Part shown: in pieces, positions 41,860 through 51,414 of the stretch
Layout: each line of letters starts with the position of its first letter
How positions within the stretch are numbered: position 1 is the stretch's first letter
From: Mycobacterium kyorinense
GTDB lineage: Bacteria; Actinomycetota; Actinomycetes; Mycobacteriales; Mycobacteriaceae
Length of the DNA stretch: 64,000 nucleotides
Reading direction: 5' to 3'
Assembly (NCBI RefSeq): GCF_002101735.1
Contig: NZ_LQPE01000085.1
Coordinates: forward strand, 1 to 64,000
Program-made: the position numbers and the translations under genes
The notes under the pieces: model-generated
What the model saw: the letters and a program-made list of their open reading frames with translations, nothing else
Database searches by the model: none
Told to the model about the DNA's origin: nothing

Positions 41860-43197
41860 ATGAATGTCTTGTCCCGGATCCTGACCCGTACGCCGTCGCT
41901 GCGTACCCGGGTGGCGGTCGCGACGGCCATCGGGACCTCGATAGTGGTGCTCATCGCGGGCGCCGTCGTGTGGTTCGGCATCACCAACGCCTGGAAGGAG
42001 CGGCTGGATCGCCGACTCGATGAGGCAGCGGGTTTCGCCATCCCGTTCCTGCCGCGCGGGCTCGACGAAATACCTCATTCACCCAACGATCAGGACACCG
42101 TCATCACGGTCCGCCGCGACGGCCAGGTCAAGTCCAATTCAGATGTCACGTTGCCCGAACTCGGCGAGGGCTACGCCGATACGTATGTCGACGGCGTGCG
42201 CTACCGCGTGCGGACCGTCGAAATCCCAGCGCCGCATCCGACGACCGTGGAAGTCGGGGCCACTTACGACGACACCATCACCCAGACGAACAATCTGCAT
42301 CGCCGGGTGATCCTGATCTGCGCACTCTCCATCGGCGCGGCGGCGGTATTCGCTTGGCTGCTGGCCGCACTCGCGGTGCGGCCGTTCAAACAGCTGGCGC
42401 AGCAAGCTCGCTCGATCGATGCCGATGAGCGGCCAACGGTGGCGGTCCGCGGTGCCAGCGAAGCAGTCGAGATCGCCGAGGCGATGCGAGGCATGCTCCA
42501 GCGCATCTGGAAGGAACAGGACCGCACCAAGGAGGCGCTGGCGTCGGCGCGTGACTTCGCGTCGGTGTCGGCGCACGAGCTGCGCACGCCGCTGACCGCG
42601 ATGCGCACCAACCTCGAAGTGCTGTCCACCCTGGACCTGCCCGACGACCAGCGCAAGGAAGTACTCAACGACGTGGTCCGCACCCAATCGCGGATCGAAT
42701 CCACGCTGTCCGCTTTGGAACGGCTGGCCCAGGGCGAACTGTCGACATCGGAAGACCATGTGCCGGTTGACATCACCGAGCTGCTCGACCGCGCCGCCCA
42801 CGACGCCATGCGGATCTATCCCAACCTCGACGTGTCGCTGGTGCCGTCACCGACCTGCATCATCGTGGGGTTGCCGGCCGGGTTGCGCCTTGCGGTCGAC
42901 AACGCGATCGCCAACGCCGTCAAACATGGTGGCGCCAGCCGGGTTCAGCTGTCCGCGGTCAGTTCCCGCGAAGGAGTGGAAATCGCCGTCGACGACAACG
43001 GAAGCGGAGTGCCCGAGCACGAGCGGCAGGTGGTGTTCGAGCGGTTCTCCCGCGGGTCGACGGCCTCGCATTCCGGCTCGGGGTTGGGGCTGGCGCTGGT
43101 AGCCCAGCAGGCCCACTTACACGGCGGGACAGCGTCGTTGGAGGACAGCCCGCTGGGCGGGGTGCGGCTGCTGCTGCGCTTGCCTGCGCCCAGTTAG
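41860..43197 (+). CDS. prrB: Sensor histidine kinase PrrB
   Basis: 445 residues. Transmembrane segments at ~20-43 and ~147-170 flank an extracytoplasmic sensor of ~100 residues. A HAMP domain (AVRPFKQLAQQARSID) follows, then the H-box ASVSAHELRTPLTAMRTN with the phosphorylated His. The ATP-binding domain has N-box DNAIANAVKHG, G1 VDDNGSGVP and G2 GSGLGLAL. It phosphorylates PrrA. The 3' end overlaps the convergent arfC-like gene by 4 bp. Confidence 0.96.
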   Translation: MNVLSRILTRTPSLRTRVAVATAIGTSIVVLIAGAVVWFGITNAWKERLDRRLDEAAGFAIPFLPRGLDEIPHSPNDQDTVITVRRDGQVKSNSDVTLPELGEGYADTYVDGVRYRVRTVEIPAPHPTTVEVGATYDDTITQTNNLHRRVILICALSIGAAAVFAWLLAALAVRPFKQLAQQARSIDADERPTVAVRGASEAVEIAEAMRGMLQRIWKEQDRTKEALASARDFASVSAHELRTPLTAMRTNLEVLSTLDLPDDQRKEVLNDVVRTQSRIESTLSALERLAQGELSTSEDHVPVDITELLDRAAHDAMRIYPNLDVSLVPSPTCIIVGLPAGLRLAVDNAIANAVKHGGASRVQLSAVSSREGVEIAVDDNGSGVPEHERQVVFERFSRGSTASHSGSGLGLALVAQQAHLHGGTASLEDSPLGGVRLLLRLPAPS

Positions 43198-43343
43198 GAC
43201 GCGTCGTCGCTCTTCTCGGCGGCCTCGGGGTTCGAACTGCTTACCGGCACTTCGCGTTTCACCCGCCGCACCATCAGCGCGAACGTCAGCACCAATCCGA
43301 GCACAAAAGACAGCGCCATCAGCCACCAGTTCGGGTCGTGCAT
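43194..43343 (-). CDS. arfC: ArfC-like short membrane protein
   Basis: 49 residues. MHDPNWWLMALSFVLGLVL begins a single transmembrane helix (~5-26), followed by a basic RRVKREVPV and a short hydrophilic tail. It aligns by pattern with the start of M. tuberculosis ArfC (Rv0901), which I recall as much longer, so the tail is shortened here. Its ATG overlaps the stop of the arfB-like gene by one base, giving a coupled pair. It is convergent with prrB. Confidence 0.72.
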   Translation of the reverse strand: MHDPNWWLMALSFVLGLVLTFALMVRRVKREVPVSSSNPEAAEKSDDAS

Positions 43344-43495
43344 CAGCGCGCTCCTATCTCGCGCGAGCCGGGCAGGTCAGCCAGGGCTTCCTCTTCGTTT
43401 GTGCGCCGAATCGATGCCACGGTGATCGCCCATGCCACTGCCGAGCCCACCACGAATGCCAGCAGGTACCACAACCATTGGATGACGAAGTCCAT
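43343..43495 (-). CDS. arfB: ArfB-like small membrane protein
   Basis: 50 residues. MDFVIQWLWYLLAFVVGSAV opens a single transmembrane helix (~6-27), then a cytoplasmic basic patch (SIRRTNEEEAL). Length and sequence pattern match M. tuberculosis ArfB (Rv0900, about 50 residues). In that species arfABC supports ammonia release and growth at low pH. The ATG at 43495 follows AAGGAGAAT, a good ribosome-binding site. The arfA-like stop is 12 bp upstream. Confidence 0.82.
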   Translation of the reverse strand: MDFVIQWLWYLLAFVVGSAVAWAITVASIRRTNEEEALADLPGSREIGAR

Positions 43496-43507
43496 GTCGG
43501 ATTCTCC

Positions 43508-44152
43508 TTAACGACCTGGTGGGCCGGGTGGCGCGGTGGGCGTGATGGGCCCGCTCACTTCGATCTGGTTGTCGATGTTCAGGTTGGGCCAGGCGTCGTC
43601 GGCAGCCTGCAGAATGGCGTCGGCCTGATCCATCGATGCGGCAGTGCCGGTCAGTGTGATGGTGTCGCCGGCGACTGAGAGGCTGAAATTGGGAATCGAT
43701 GCCGCGGCATTGAAAACCGGTCCGGCATCGGAGAAGTCGAGCGCGTTGATGTCCGGGTTGATGCCGAGGTTGTCGATGACGTTGGCTTCCGAGCCCACCG
43801 ATGCGATCACTGCGTCGAGCAGCGCCCTCTTGGCTTTCTCGTCGGGAAAGTCGCCGCGCAGCGTAATGTCCTTGCCGTTGCGGGTGATTGACGCCGGCGC
43901 TAACGATATCGGCGGAATGGTCGGCGCCGGCGCCGAGGCGCCCGCCGACGTGGGCGGCGCCAGCGTCGGAAATGCACCGGTGGGTCCGTTGGCCTGCGAC
44001 CGGGTTCGTTCCGACAGCCCGTAGCCGATTGCGCCCAGCAACAGCGGAATTACCACCAGGGCGATCAGCCAGGGCACACCGAGAGGTCGCCGGTAAAACT
44101 TGGCAGCTGGCCGCCATTGCGTGGTTTCGGCTGCGTCGTCGGAATCCGCCAT
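43508..44152 (-). CDS. arfA: ArfA/OmpATb-like protein lacking the OmpA peptidoglycan-binding domain
   Basis: 214 residues from the ATG at 44152, with GGAGGGG just before; an ATG at 44167 is possible. The N-terminal transmembrane helix VPWLIALVVIPLLLGAIGYG, the Pro/Ser linker and the tandem BON-like domain (ITRNGKDITLRGDFPDEKAK..., LSVAGDTITLTGTAAS) match OmpATb residues ~1-200. The M. tuberculosis protein continues to ~326 with an OmpA-C domain that contacts peptidoglycan; here translation ends in a Pro-Gly tail and arfB starts 12 bp later. The loss looks like a clean deletion or an ancestral short form. Wall anchoring should be absent. Confidence 0.85.
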   Translation of the reverse strand: MADSDDAAETTQWRPAAKFYRRPLGVPWLIALVVIPLLLGAIGYGLSERTRSQANGPTGAFPTLAPPTSAGASAPAPTIPPISLAPASITRNGKDITLRGDFPDEKAKRALLDAVIASVGSEANVIDNLGINPDINALDFSDAGPVFNAAASIPNFSLSVAGDTITLTGTAASMDQADAILQAADDAWPNLNIDNQIEVSGPITPTAPPGPPGR

Positions 44153-44209
44153 GGGCCCCTCCGTCATCGAGTCTCGTGCCGCCGCGCGACTTGAGCCTAA
44201 GGCAGCGGC

Positions 44210-44572
44210 CTACCGAGTGGCGAGTAGATCGATGACGAAGATCAGCGTCTTGCCTGACAGTTGGTGGCCCGAGCCGGCCGGCCCATAGGCCTGTGCGGGC
44301 GGGATCACCAGTTGACGCCGGCCGCCCACTTTCATTCCGGGAATACCGTCCTGCCAGCCCTGGATGAGGCCGCGCAGCGGAAACTCGATGGATTCGCCGC
44401 GGCCCCACGAGCTGTCGAACTCTTCGCCGGTGTCGTATTCCACGCCGACGTAGTGCACCTCGACGGTGCCGCCGGGCACGGCTTCGGGGCCGTCGCCGAT
44501 CACCAGGTCTTTGATGACGAGTTCGGTGGGGGCCGGGCCGGTCGGGAAGTCGATCTCTGGTTTCTGCGTCAC
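44210..44572 (-). CDS. FKBP-type peptidyl-prolyl isomerase
   Basis: 120 residues from the GTG at 44572. A single FKBP domain is complete: VEVHYVGVEYDTGEEFDSSWGRGESIEFPL, LIQGWQDGIPGMKVGGRRQLVIPPAQAYGPAG and LIFVIDLLA. It catalyses cis-trans isomerisation of X-Pro bonds. There is no signal peptide, so it is cytosolic. It shares a very short divergent promoter region (35 bp) with the DUF2630 gene. It precedes arfA by 57 bp on the same strand and may be co-transcribed. Confidence 0.93.
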   Translation of the reverse strand: MTQKPEIDFPTGPAPTELVIKDLVIGDGPEAVPGGTVEVHYVGVEYDTGEEFDSSWGRGESIEFPLRGLIQGWQDGIPGMKVGGRRQLVIPPAQAYGPAGSGHQLSGKTLIFVIDLLATR

Positions 44573-44607
44573 CGGGCCCACCCTACTGATGGGTGCAGAC
44601 TGGACAC

Positions 44608-44871
44608 GTGGCAGAGGAGAGAAAACCGACCGACACAGATGCCCTGGCACGTATCCACGACCTTGTCGCCGAGGAGAAGGCGCTGCGTGAGCAACTGCAG
44701 CACGGCGACATCAGCGCGTCGCAGGAGCGCGAACGGTTGCGGGTAGTGGAGGCCGAGCTCGACCAGTGCTGGGATCTGCTGCGGCAGCGTCGGGCGCTGC
44801 GCGACACCGGCAGTGATCCGCGCGAGGCGTCGGTGCGCCCGCCCGACCAGGTCGAGGGTTACCTGCGCTGA
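44608..44871 (+). CDS. DUF2630 small helical protein, Rv0898c-like
   Basis: 87 residues from the GTG at 44608; a GTG at 44593 would add five. The sequence is highly charged and helical (LARIHDLVAEEKALREQLQHG...ERLRVVEAELDQCWDLLRQRRALRD), with the two-helix DUF2630 pattern. Function unknown. It is immediately upstream of, and apparently translationally coupled to, the FAD oxidoreductase gene: its TGA is contained in CTGAGC, where CTG would be the next start. Confidence 0.82.
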   Translation: MAEERKPTDTDALARIHDLVAEEKALREQLQHGDISASQERERLRVVEAELDQCWDLLRQRRALRDTGSDPREASVRPPDQVEGYLR

Positions 44872-46322
44872 GCCACGACGCGGTTGTCGTCGGCGGCGGG
44901 CACAACGGCCTGGTCGCGGCGGCGTACCTGGCCCGGGCCGGGCTGCGGGTGCGGCTGCTCGAGCGGCTCGGGCAGGTCGGCGGGGCGGCCGTGTCGGCGC
45001 AGGTCTTCGACGGTGTGGACGCCCGGCTGTCGCGATACGCCTATCTGGTCAGCCTGCTGCCGTCGCGCATCGTCGACGACCTGGGCGCAGCGGTGCGGTT
45101 GGCGCCGCGCCGCTACTCGTCGTATCCCCCGGTCAGCGAGTCCGCCGATGTCCGTGAGTTCTATCGGCGCTGTCGGCTGGTGACGGAGGCGCTCTGGCCG
45201 ACGCTGCTGGAGCCGCTGCGCACCCGGCAGGCGGCACGCCGTCTGGTTGCGCGCGATGCCGGCGCGGCCGCGGCCTGGCAGGCGATGATCGAGCAGCCGA
45301 TCGGTCACGCGATCGCCGACGCCCTGAGCGACAACCTGGTGCGCGGGCTGGTCGCCACGGACGCGCTGATCGGCACCTTCGCCCGGCTCGACGACCCGTC
45401 GCTGCAGCAGAACGTCTGCTTCCTCTATCACCTGCTCGGCGGCCCGTGGCGGGTCCCGGTCGGCGGGATAGGTGCGGTGACGGCGGGCCTGGCCGCCGCG
45501 GCAACAGGCTGCGGCGCCGAAATCGTCACGGGCGCAGACGTTTACGCGGTGGATCCGGACGGTGAGGTGCGGTATCGCCGCGGCGACGACGAGTGTGTGG
45601 TCCAGGGCCGGTTCGTGCTGGCCGGCGTCGCCCCGGCGGTGCTGGCCGATTTGCTCGGCGAGCCGCGGCCGGCGAGCGCCTCCGGCGCGCAGGTCAAAGT
45701 CAACATGCTGGTGCGACGGCTGCCGCGGCTGCGCGACGACAGCGTGACACCCGAGCGGGCGTTCACCGGCACGCTGCACGTCAACGAGAGCTGGACGCAA
45801 CTGGACGCGGCGTATTCGCAAGCGGCCGCGGGACGGTTACCCGATCCGCTGCCGTGTGAGATCTATTGCCATTCGTTGACCGACCCGAGCATCTTGTCGC
45901 CGGCGCTGCGCGAGTCCGGCGCGCACACCCTGACCGTGTTCGGCCTGCACACGCCGCACGGATTGCCCGGCAACCACGCCGAGGCCGTCCTGGCATCGCT
46001 GAATTCCGTTCTGGCCGAACCTATTCAGGACGTGTTGATGAACGACGTCAACGGCCGGCCCTGCGTCGAAACCATTACCACCCGCGATCTCGAACATGCC
46101 CTGAACATGCCCGGCGGCAACATCTTTCACGGCGGATTGAGCTGGCCGTTCGCCGACGACGACGATCCGCTGGACACCCCGGCGCGGCAATGGGGTGTGG
46201 CCACCGCGCACCCGCGGATCCTGCTGTGCGGCTCTGGTGCGCGCCGCGGCGGGGCGGTGTCGGGCATCGGCGGTCACAACGCCGCGATGGCTGTTCTTGA
46301 CTCGCGCCGAATGTGGACTTAA
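44868..46322 (+). CDS. FAD-dependent oxidoreductase, phytoene-dehydrogenase-like, apparent CTG start
   Basis: About 484 residues. The FAD-binding Rossmann motif [20 protein letters not shown] starts at residue 5 of the frame and runs into [13 protein letters not shown]. The C-terminal FAD contact is [25 protein letters not shown]. From the in-frame stop at 44814 to the GTG at 44949 there is no ATG, GTG or TTG. Starting at 44949 would destroy the FAD site. CTG at 44868, overlapping the upstream TGA, is the best start. The family includes carotenoid desaturases and amine oxidases; the substrate is unknown. It is the Rv0897c counterpart. Confidence 0.85.
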   Translation: MSHDAVVVGGGHNGLVAAAYLARAGLRVRLLERLGQVGGAAVSAQVFDGVDARLSRYAYLVSLLPSRIVDDLGAAVRLAPRRYSSYPPVSESADVREFYRRCRLVTEALWPTLLEPLRTRQAARRLVARDAGAAAAWQAMIEQPIGHAIADALSDNLVRGLVATDALIGTFARLDDPSLQQNVCFLYHLLGGPWRVPVGGIGAVTAGLAAAATGCGAEIVTGADVYAVDPDGEVRYRRGDDECVVQGRFVLAGVAPAVLADLLGEPRPASASGAQVKVNMLVRRLPRLRDDSVTPERAFTGTLHVNESWTQLDAAYSQAAAGRLPDPLPCEIYCHSLTDPSILSPALRESGAHTLTVFGLHTPHGLPGNHAEAVLASLNSVLAEPIQDVLMNDVNGRPCVETITTRDLEHALNMPGGNIFHGGLSWPFADDDDPLDTPARQWGVATAHPRILLCGSGARRGGAVSGIGGHNAAMAVLDSRRMWT

Positions 46323-46368
46323 TGCACGCCCCAAGCGAATTCGCGTAACACAAGCCCACGCTCGACGA

Positions 46369-47664
<1,296 letters not shown>

Positions 47665-47722
47665 AAGAACCCCTTTGCGCTCTGCTGATGCTGCCTAGGT
47701 TGCGTATAGCTGAAGGTAGTCG

Positions 47723-49012
47723 CTATCGGCGCGGCGCGCCTGACCGGGGTGCTGGCCTGCGGTAGCGGACGAACCCGGGCGCGGCCAGCGCGGCGATTGC
47801 CATCCCGACCACCACCAGGGCGCCGCCGCCGGCGGCCGCCGCCGTCGTCCCGACCACCGCCGCGGCGGCACCGTGCACGGCGTCGCCCAGCCGCGGTCCA
47901 CCCGCGACGACCACGATGAACACCCCCTGCAATCGGCCGCGCAGCTCGTCGGAGGCGGCCTCCTGCAGGATCGTCTGCCGCAAGGCCGCCGAGGCGCTGT
48001 CCGCCACACCGCCGAGCGCCATGAACGCCAGCGCCGCCCACAACAGCGGCCCGGCCCTGCGGTGCGCCGCCCCGCTCACCGAGCCGAAGCCGACCATCGC
48101 CGCGCCCCACAGCGCGATCGCGACGACGACGGCCAAGCCGTGCCGCCGGATCCGCGGCAACCAGCCGGAGAACACCCCGCCGACGACGACGCCGACCGAC
48201 ATCGTCGCGGCCAGCAACGCCATCGTGGTGCCGCCCTCGACGGGCCCGCCGAAGCTCTCATGCGCCATCTGCGGGAACAACGCCCGCGGCATGCCCAGCA
48301 CCATCGCGATCAGGTCGACGACGAAGGACATCAACACCACCGTGTTGCCGGCCAGGTAGCGGAAGCCGTCCAGGACCGCCGCGAAACCCCAAGCCGACGG
48401 CCCGCCGGCCTGCTGGGCCACCGGCATGGGCGCCAGCCGGAACGTCGCCCAGAGCGGCGCCAGACAGGTCAGCGCGTCGATCAGGTACAGCGCCGACAAG
48501 TTGACCCAGCTGAGCATCACCCCGGCCAGCAGGGGGCCAACGATCGCGCCGAACCCGGTCACGGTCATGTTCAGCGCGTTGGCGGCGGGCAATTGATGGC
48601 CGGGCAGCATCCGCGGGATGGCCGCCGAGCGGGCGGGCGAGTTGATCGCGTAGAACGCCTGTTGCAGCGCCAGCAGGCACAGCACCACCCACACGTCGTC
48701 GAGTCCCAGCGCGGCCTGCAGCCACAGCAGCAGCGACGCGACCGCCAGCCCGCACGAGGCGATGATCAGCAGAACCCGCCGGTCCATCGCGTCGGCCCAG
48801 GCGCCGCCCAGCAGACCGAACACGATCAGCGGCACCAGCGCGAAGACGCCGGCGAGCCCGACGTAGCCCGAGTTGCGGGTGAGCGCGTAGATCTGGACCG
48901 GGACGGCGAAGATCGTCAGGTTGGCGCCGACGACCGTGACAATCCCGGCCAACCACAGCCGCCGGAAGTCGCCGTTGCGCAGCGGCGTGGTATCCGCAAC
49001 CAGCCTCCGCAT
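47723..49012 (-). CDS. MFS transporter
   Basis: 429 residues with about twelve helices. Near the N-terminus, DFRRLWLAGIVTVVGANLTIFAVPVQIYAL and motif A (GGAWADAMDRRVLL) place it in the DHA3/enterobactin-exporter-like actinobacterial group. The central loop QQAGGPSAWGFAAVLDGFRYLAG is typical of that group. Substrate unknown; siderophore or drug export is only a family-based guess. It follows pdxH directly (adjacent codons), so the two are likely co-transcribed. Confidence 0.87.
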   Translation of the reverse strand: MRRLVADTTPLRNGDFRRLWLAGIVTVVGANLTIFAVPVQIYALTRNSGYVGLAGVFALVPLIVFGLLGGAWADAMDRRVLLIIASCGLAVASLLLWLQAALGLDDVWVVLCLLALQQAFYAINSPARSAAIPRMLPGHQLPAANALNMTVTGFGAIVGPLLAGVMLSWVNLSALYLIDALTCLAPLWATFRLAPMPVAQQAGGPSAWGFAAVLDGFRYLAGNTVVLMSFVVDLIAMVLGMPRALFPQMAHESFGGPVEGGTTMALLAATMSVGVVVGGVFSGWLPRIRRHGLAVVVAIALWGAAMVGFGSVSGAAHRRAGPLLWAALAFMALGGVADSASAALRQTILQEAASDELRGRLQGVFIVVVAGGPRLGDAVHGAAAAVVGTTAAAAGGGALVVVGMAIAALAAPGFVRYRRPAPRSGAPRR

Positions 49013-49672
49013 CTAAGGCTGCAGGCGCTCGATACGGCCGTCTACAACGCGAATCCTGTTGTGTACCCGGTTTTCCCGGCCCTGCCAGAACTCGACCACC
49101 TCGGGCGCGATGCGGTAGCCGCCCCAGTTCGGCGGGACCGGGATGTGCTCGGTGTCAGCGAAGCGGGCGGTCACCTCGGCGAGTTGCTCGAGTAACGCCG
49201 CCCGCGACGCGATCGGCCGCGACTGGTGCGACGCCCACGCGCCCAGCTGCGAGCCGCGCGGTCGCCTCGACCAGTACTCCTGGGTCTCCTGCGGATCGAC
49301 CTTGGTCACCGGGCCGCGGATATGGAACTGCCGGCCCAGCAGATACCACGGGAAGGTCGCCGACGCGTAGGGAGTGGCGGCCAGCTCCGCCCCCTTGGCC
49401 GAGTCGTAGTTGGTGTAGAAGGTGATTCCGCGCTCGTCGATGCTCTTGCACAGCACCGAGCGGCTGACCGGTCTCCCGGCCGCGACGGTAGCCAACACGA
49501 ACGCGTTGGGCTCGGCGACGCCGGCGTCTTCGGCATCGCGAATCCACTTGCGCAACAGGGCAACCCAACCGTCGGCCAGCCAATCGGTGTCGAGGTCGGG
49601 GCTGCCGTCCTTCTCGACGGAGCCGTACTCCACACGCATTGCTGCCAGGTGCTCGTTGTCTGGTCCGGCCAC
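49013..49672 (-). CDS. pdxH: Pyridoxine/pyridoxamine 5'-phosphate oxidase
   Basis: 219 residues from the GTG at 49672; the frame is open further upstream without support, and an ATG at 49642 is also possible. PNPOx landmarks are [67 protein letters not shown] and the C-terminal [15 protein letters not shown]...RIERLQP. It oxidises pyridoxamine/pyridoxine phosphate to PLP using FMN. It is divergent from citA across 82 bp. In M. tuberculosis pdxH lies elsewhere (Rv2607), so this copy marks a rearrangement or a second gene. Confidence 0.93.
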   Translation of the reverse strand: MAGPDNEHLAAMRVEYGSVEKDGSPDLDTDWLADGWVALLRKWIRDAEDAGVAEPNAFVLATVAAGRPVSRSVLCKSIDERGITFYTNYDSAKGAELAATPYASATFPWYLLGRQFHIRGPVTKVDPQETQEYWSRRPRGSQLGAWASHQSRPIASRAALLEQLAEVTARFADTEHIPVPPNWGGYRIAPEVVEFWQGRENRVHNRIRVVDGRIERLQP

Positions 49673-49754
49673 CGCGCCAACGCTACTACCGGCGGGCCGT
49701 CGTTCGTTACCGACCGGTAGCGACGGGCCGGGACCGGCGTGCGAGAATTCAGCC

Positions 49755-50885
49755 ATGACTGTGATCCCGGACAATATCCCGGAGAATTTCGTCTCCGGCC
49801 TCGACGGAGTGGTGGCCTTCACCACCGAGATCGCCGAGCCGGACAAGGACGGCGGCGCGCTGCGCTACCGAGGGGTGGACATCGAGGACTTGGTGAGCCG
49901 GCGGGTCACGTTCGGCGACGCCTGGGCTTTGCTGGTCGACGGCAAGTTCGGCCACGGGCTGCCGCCGGCCGAGCCGTTCCCGCTGCCGATCCACAGCGGC
50001 GACGTGCGGGTGGACGTGCAGGCGGGTCTGGCGATGCTGGCGCCGATCTGGGGTTATCAGCCGCTGCTCGACATCGACGATTCCACCGCCCGCGAGCAGC
50101 TGGCCCGGGCGTCTGTGATGGCGCTGTCCTATGTCGCCCAGTCCGCCCGCGGCATCTACCAGCCCGCGGTGCCGCAGCGGATCATCGACGAATGTCCCAC
50201 GGTCACAGCGCGTTTCATGACCCGATGGCAGGGCGAACCCGATCCACGCCACGTCGAGGCCGTCGACGCCTACTGGGTTTCGGCCGCCGAACACGGAATG
50301 AACGCGTCGACGTTCACCGCCCGGGTGATCGCGTCCACGGGCGCCGACGTGGCCGCGGCGCTGTCCGGGGCGATCGGTGCCATGAGCGGCCCGCTGCACG
50401 GCGGTGCCCCCGCGCGCGTGCTGCCGATGCTCGAAGAGGTCGAACGCACCGGCGACGCGCGCGGATTGGTCAAGGGCATCTTGGACCGCGGCGAGAAGCT
50501 GATGGGCTTCGGGCACCGCGTGTACCGCGCCGAGGACCCGCGGGCGCGGGTGCTGCGGGCGACGGCCGAACGGCTGGGCGCACCTCGCTACGAGGTCGCC
50601 AAGGCGTTGGAGCAGGCGGCGCTGACCGAACTGCGGGAGCGACGCCCGGACCGCGCCATCGAGACCAATGTCGAGTTCTGGGCCGCCGTGATTCTGGACT
50701 TCGCGCGGGTGCCCGCCAAGATGATGCCGGCGATGTTCACCTGTGGACGCACCGCGGGTTGGTGTGCGCACATTCTCGAGCAGAAGAAGCTGGGCAAGTT
50801 GGTGCGCCCGTCGGCCATCTACGTCGGCCCGGAGCCGCGCAGCCCGGAATCCGTCGAGGGGTGGGACCAAGTTCGCACGGCGTGA
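49755..50885 (+). CDS. citA: Citrate synthase-family protein CitA
   Basis: 376 residues from the ATG at 49755. A shorter citrate/2-methylcitrate-synthase-type sequence: [35 protein letters not shown] (His), [17 protein letters not shown] (His), [19 protein letters not shown] and [18 protein letters not shown]. In place of the usual Asp, this last segment carries the Glu of NVEF, as in some divergent members, so activity may differ from GltA2. It corresponds to Rv0889c. It is divergent from pdxH. Confidence 0.92.
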   Translation: MTVIPDNIPENFVSGLDGVVAFTTEIAEPDKDGGALRYRGVDIEDLVSRRVTFGDAWALLVDGKFGHGLPPAEPFPLPIHSGDVRVDVQAGLAMLAPIWGYQPLLDIDDSTAREQLARASVMALSYVAQSARGIYQPAVPQRIIDECPTVTARFMTRWQGEPDPRHVEAVDAYWVSAAEHGMNASTFTARVIASTGADVAAALSGAIGAMSGPLHGGAPARVLPMLEEVERTGDARGLVKGILDRGEKLMGFGHRVYRAEDPRARVLRATAERLGAPRYEVAKALEQAALTELRERRPDRAIETNVEFWAAVILDFARVPAKMMPAMFTCGRTAGWCAHILEQKKLGKLVRPSAIYVGPEPRSPESVEGWDQVRTA

Positions 50886-50958
50886 CGCCTGACTGATTAC
50901 TTTTTGTCGGTGGGGTGGTCTATACCGGTGTCTGACCCTATGACCCGAGGAGGCCACC

Positions 50959-51414
50959 ATGGCGATAGCCGTCGAACCTGCACTGTCCCCGCACCTTGTC
51001 GTCGACAACGCCGCAGCGGCGATCGACTTCTACGTCAAGGCATTTGACGCCGAGGAGCTGGGCCGGGTGCCCCGCGCCGACGGCAAGCTGATCCACGCCG
51101 CGGTGCGGATCAACGGTTTTCTGGTGATGCTCGCCGACGACTTTCCGGAGGTGAACGGCGGCAAGTCGATGACCCCGAAGGCGCTGGGCGGCACCCCGGT
51201 CACCATCCACCTGACCGTCACCGACGTCGACGCCAAATTCCAGCAGGCGCTGGACGCGGGCGCCACCGTGGTGATGCCATTGGAGGACCAGTTCTGGGGC
51301 GACCGCTACGGCGCGGTCGAGGACCCGTTCGGCCACCGCTGGTCGCTAGGCCAGCCGGTTCGCGAGGTCAGCATGGAGGAGATCGCAGCGGCAATGGGCC
51401 AGGAGCAGTCTTAA
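50959..51414 (+). CDS. VOC-family (PhnB/glyoxalase-like) protein
   Basis: 151 residues, one VOC module pair: SPHLVVDNAAAAIDFYVKAFDA, HAAVRINGFLVMLADDF, TIHLTVTDVDAKFQQALDAGATVVMP and DRYGAVEDPFGHRWSLGQP. The last motif is typical of PhnB-like glyoxalase-fold proteins. Metal ligands are not complete. The ATG follows CGAGGAGGCC, an excellent ribosome-binding site. It matches Rv0887c. The 3' end overlaps fprB by 4 bp, convergent. No substrate is known. Confidence 0.85.
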   Translation: MAIAVEPALSPHLVVDNAAAAIDFYVKAFDAEELGRVPRADGKLIHAAVRINGFLVMLADDFPEVNGGKSMTPKALGGTPVTIHLTVTDVDAKFQQALDAGATVVMPLEDQFWGDRYGAVEDPFGHRWSLGQPVREVSMEEIAAAMGQEQS

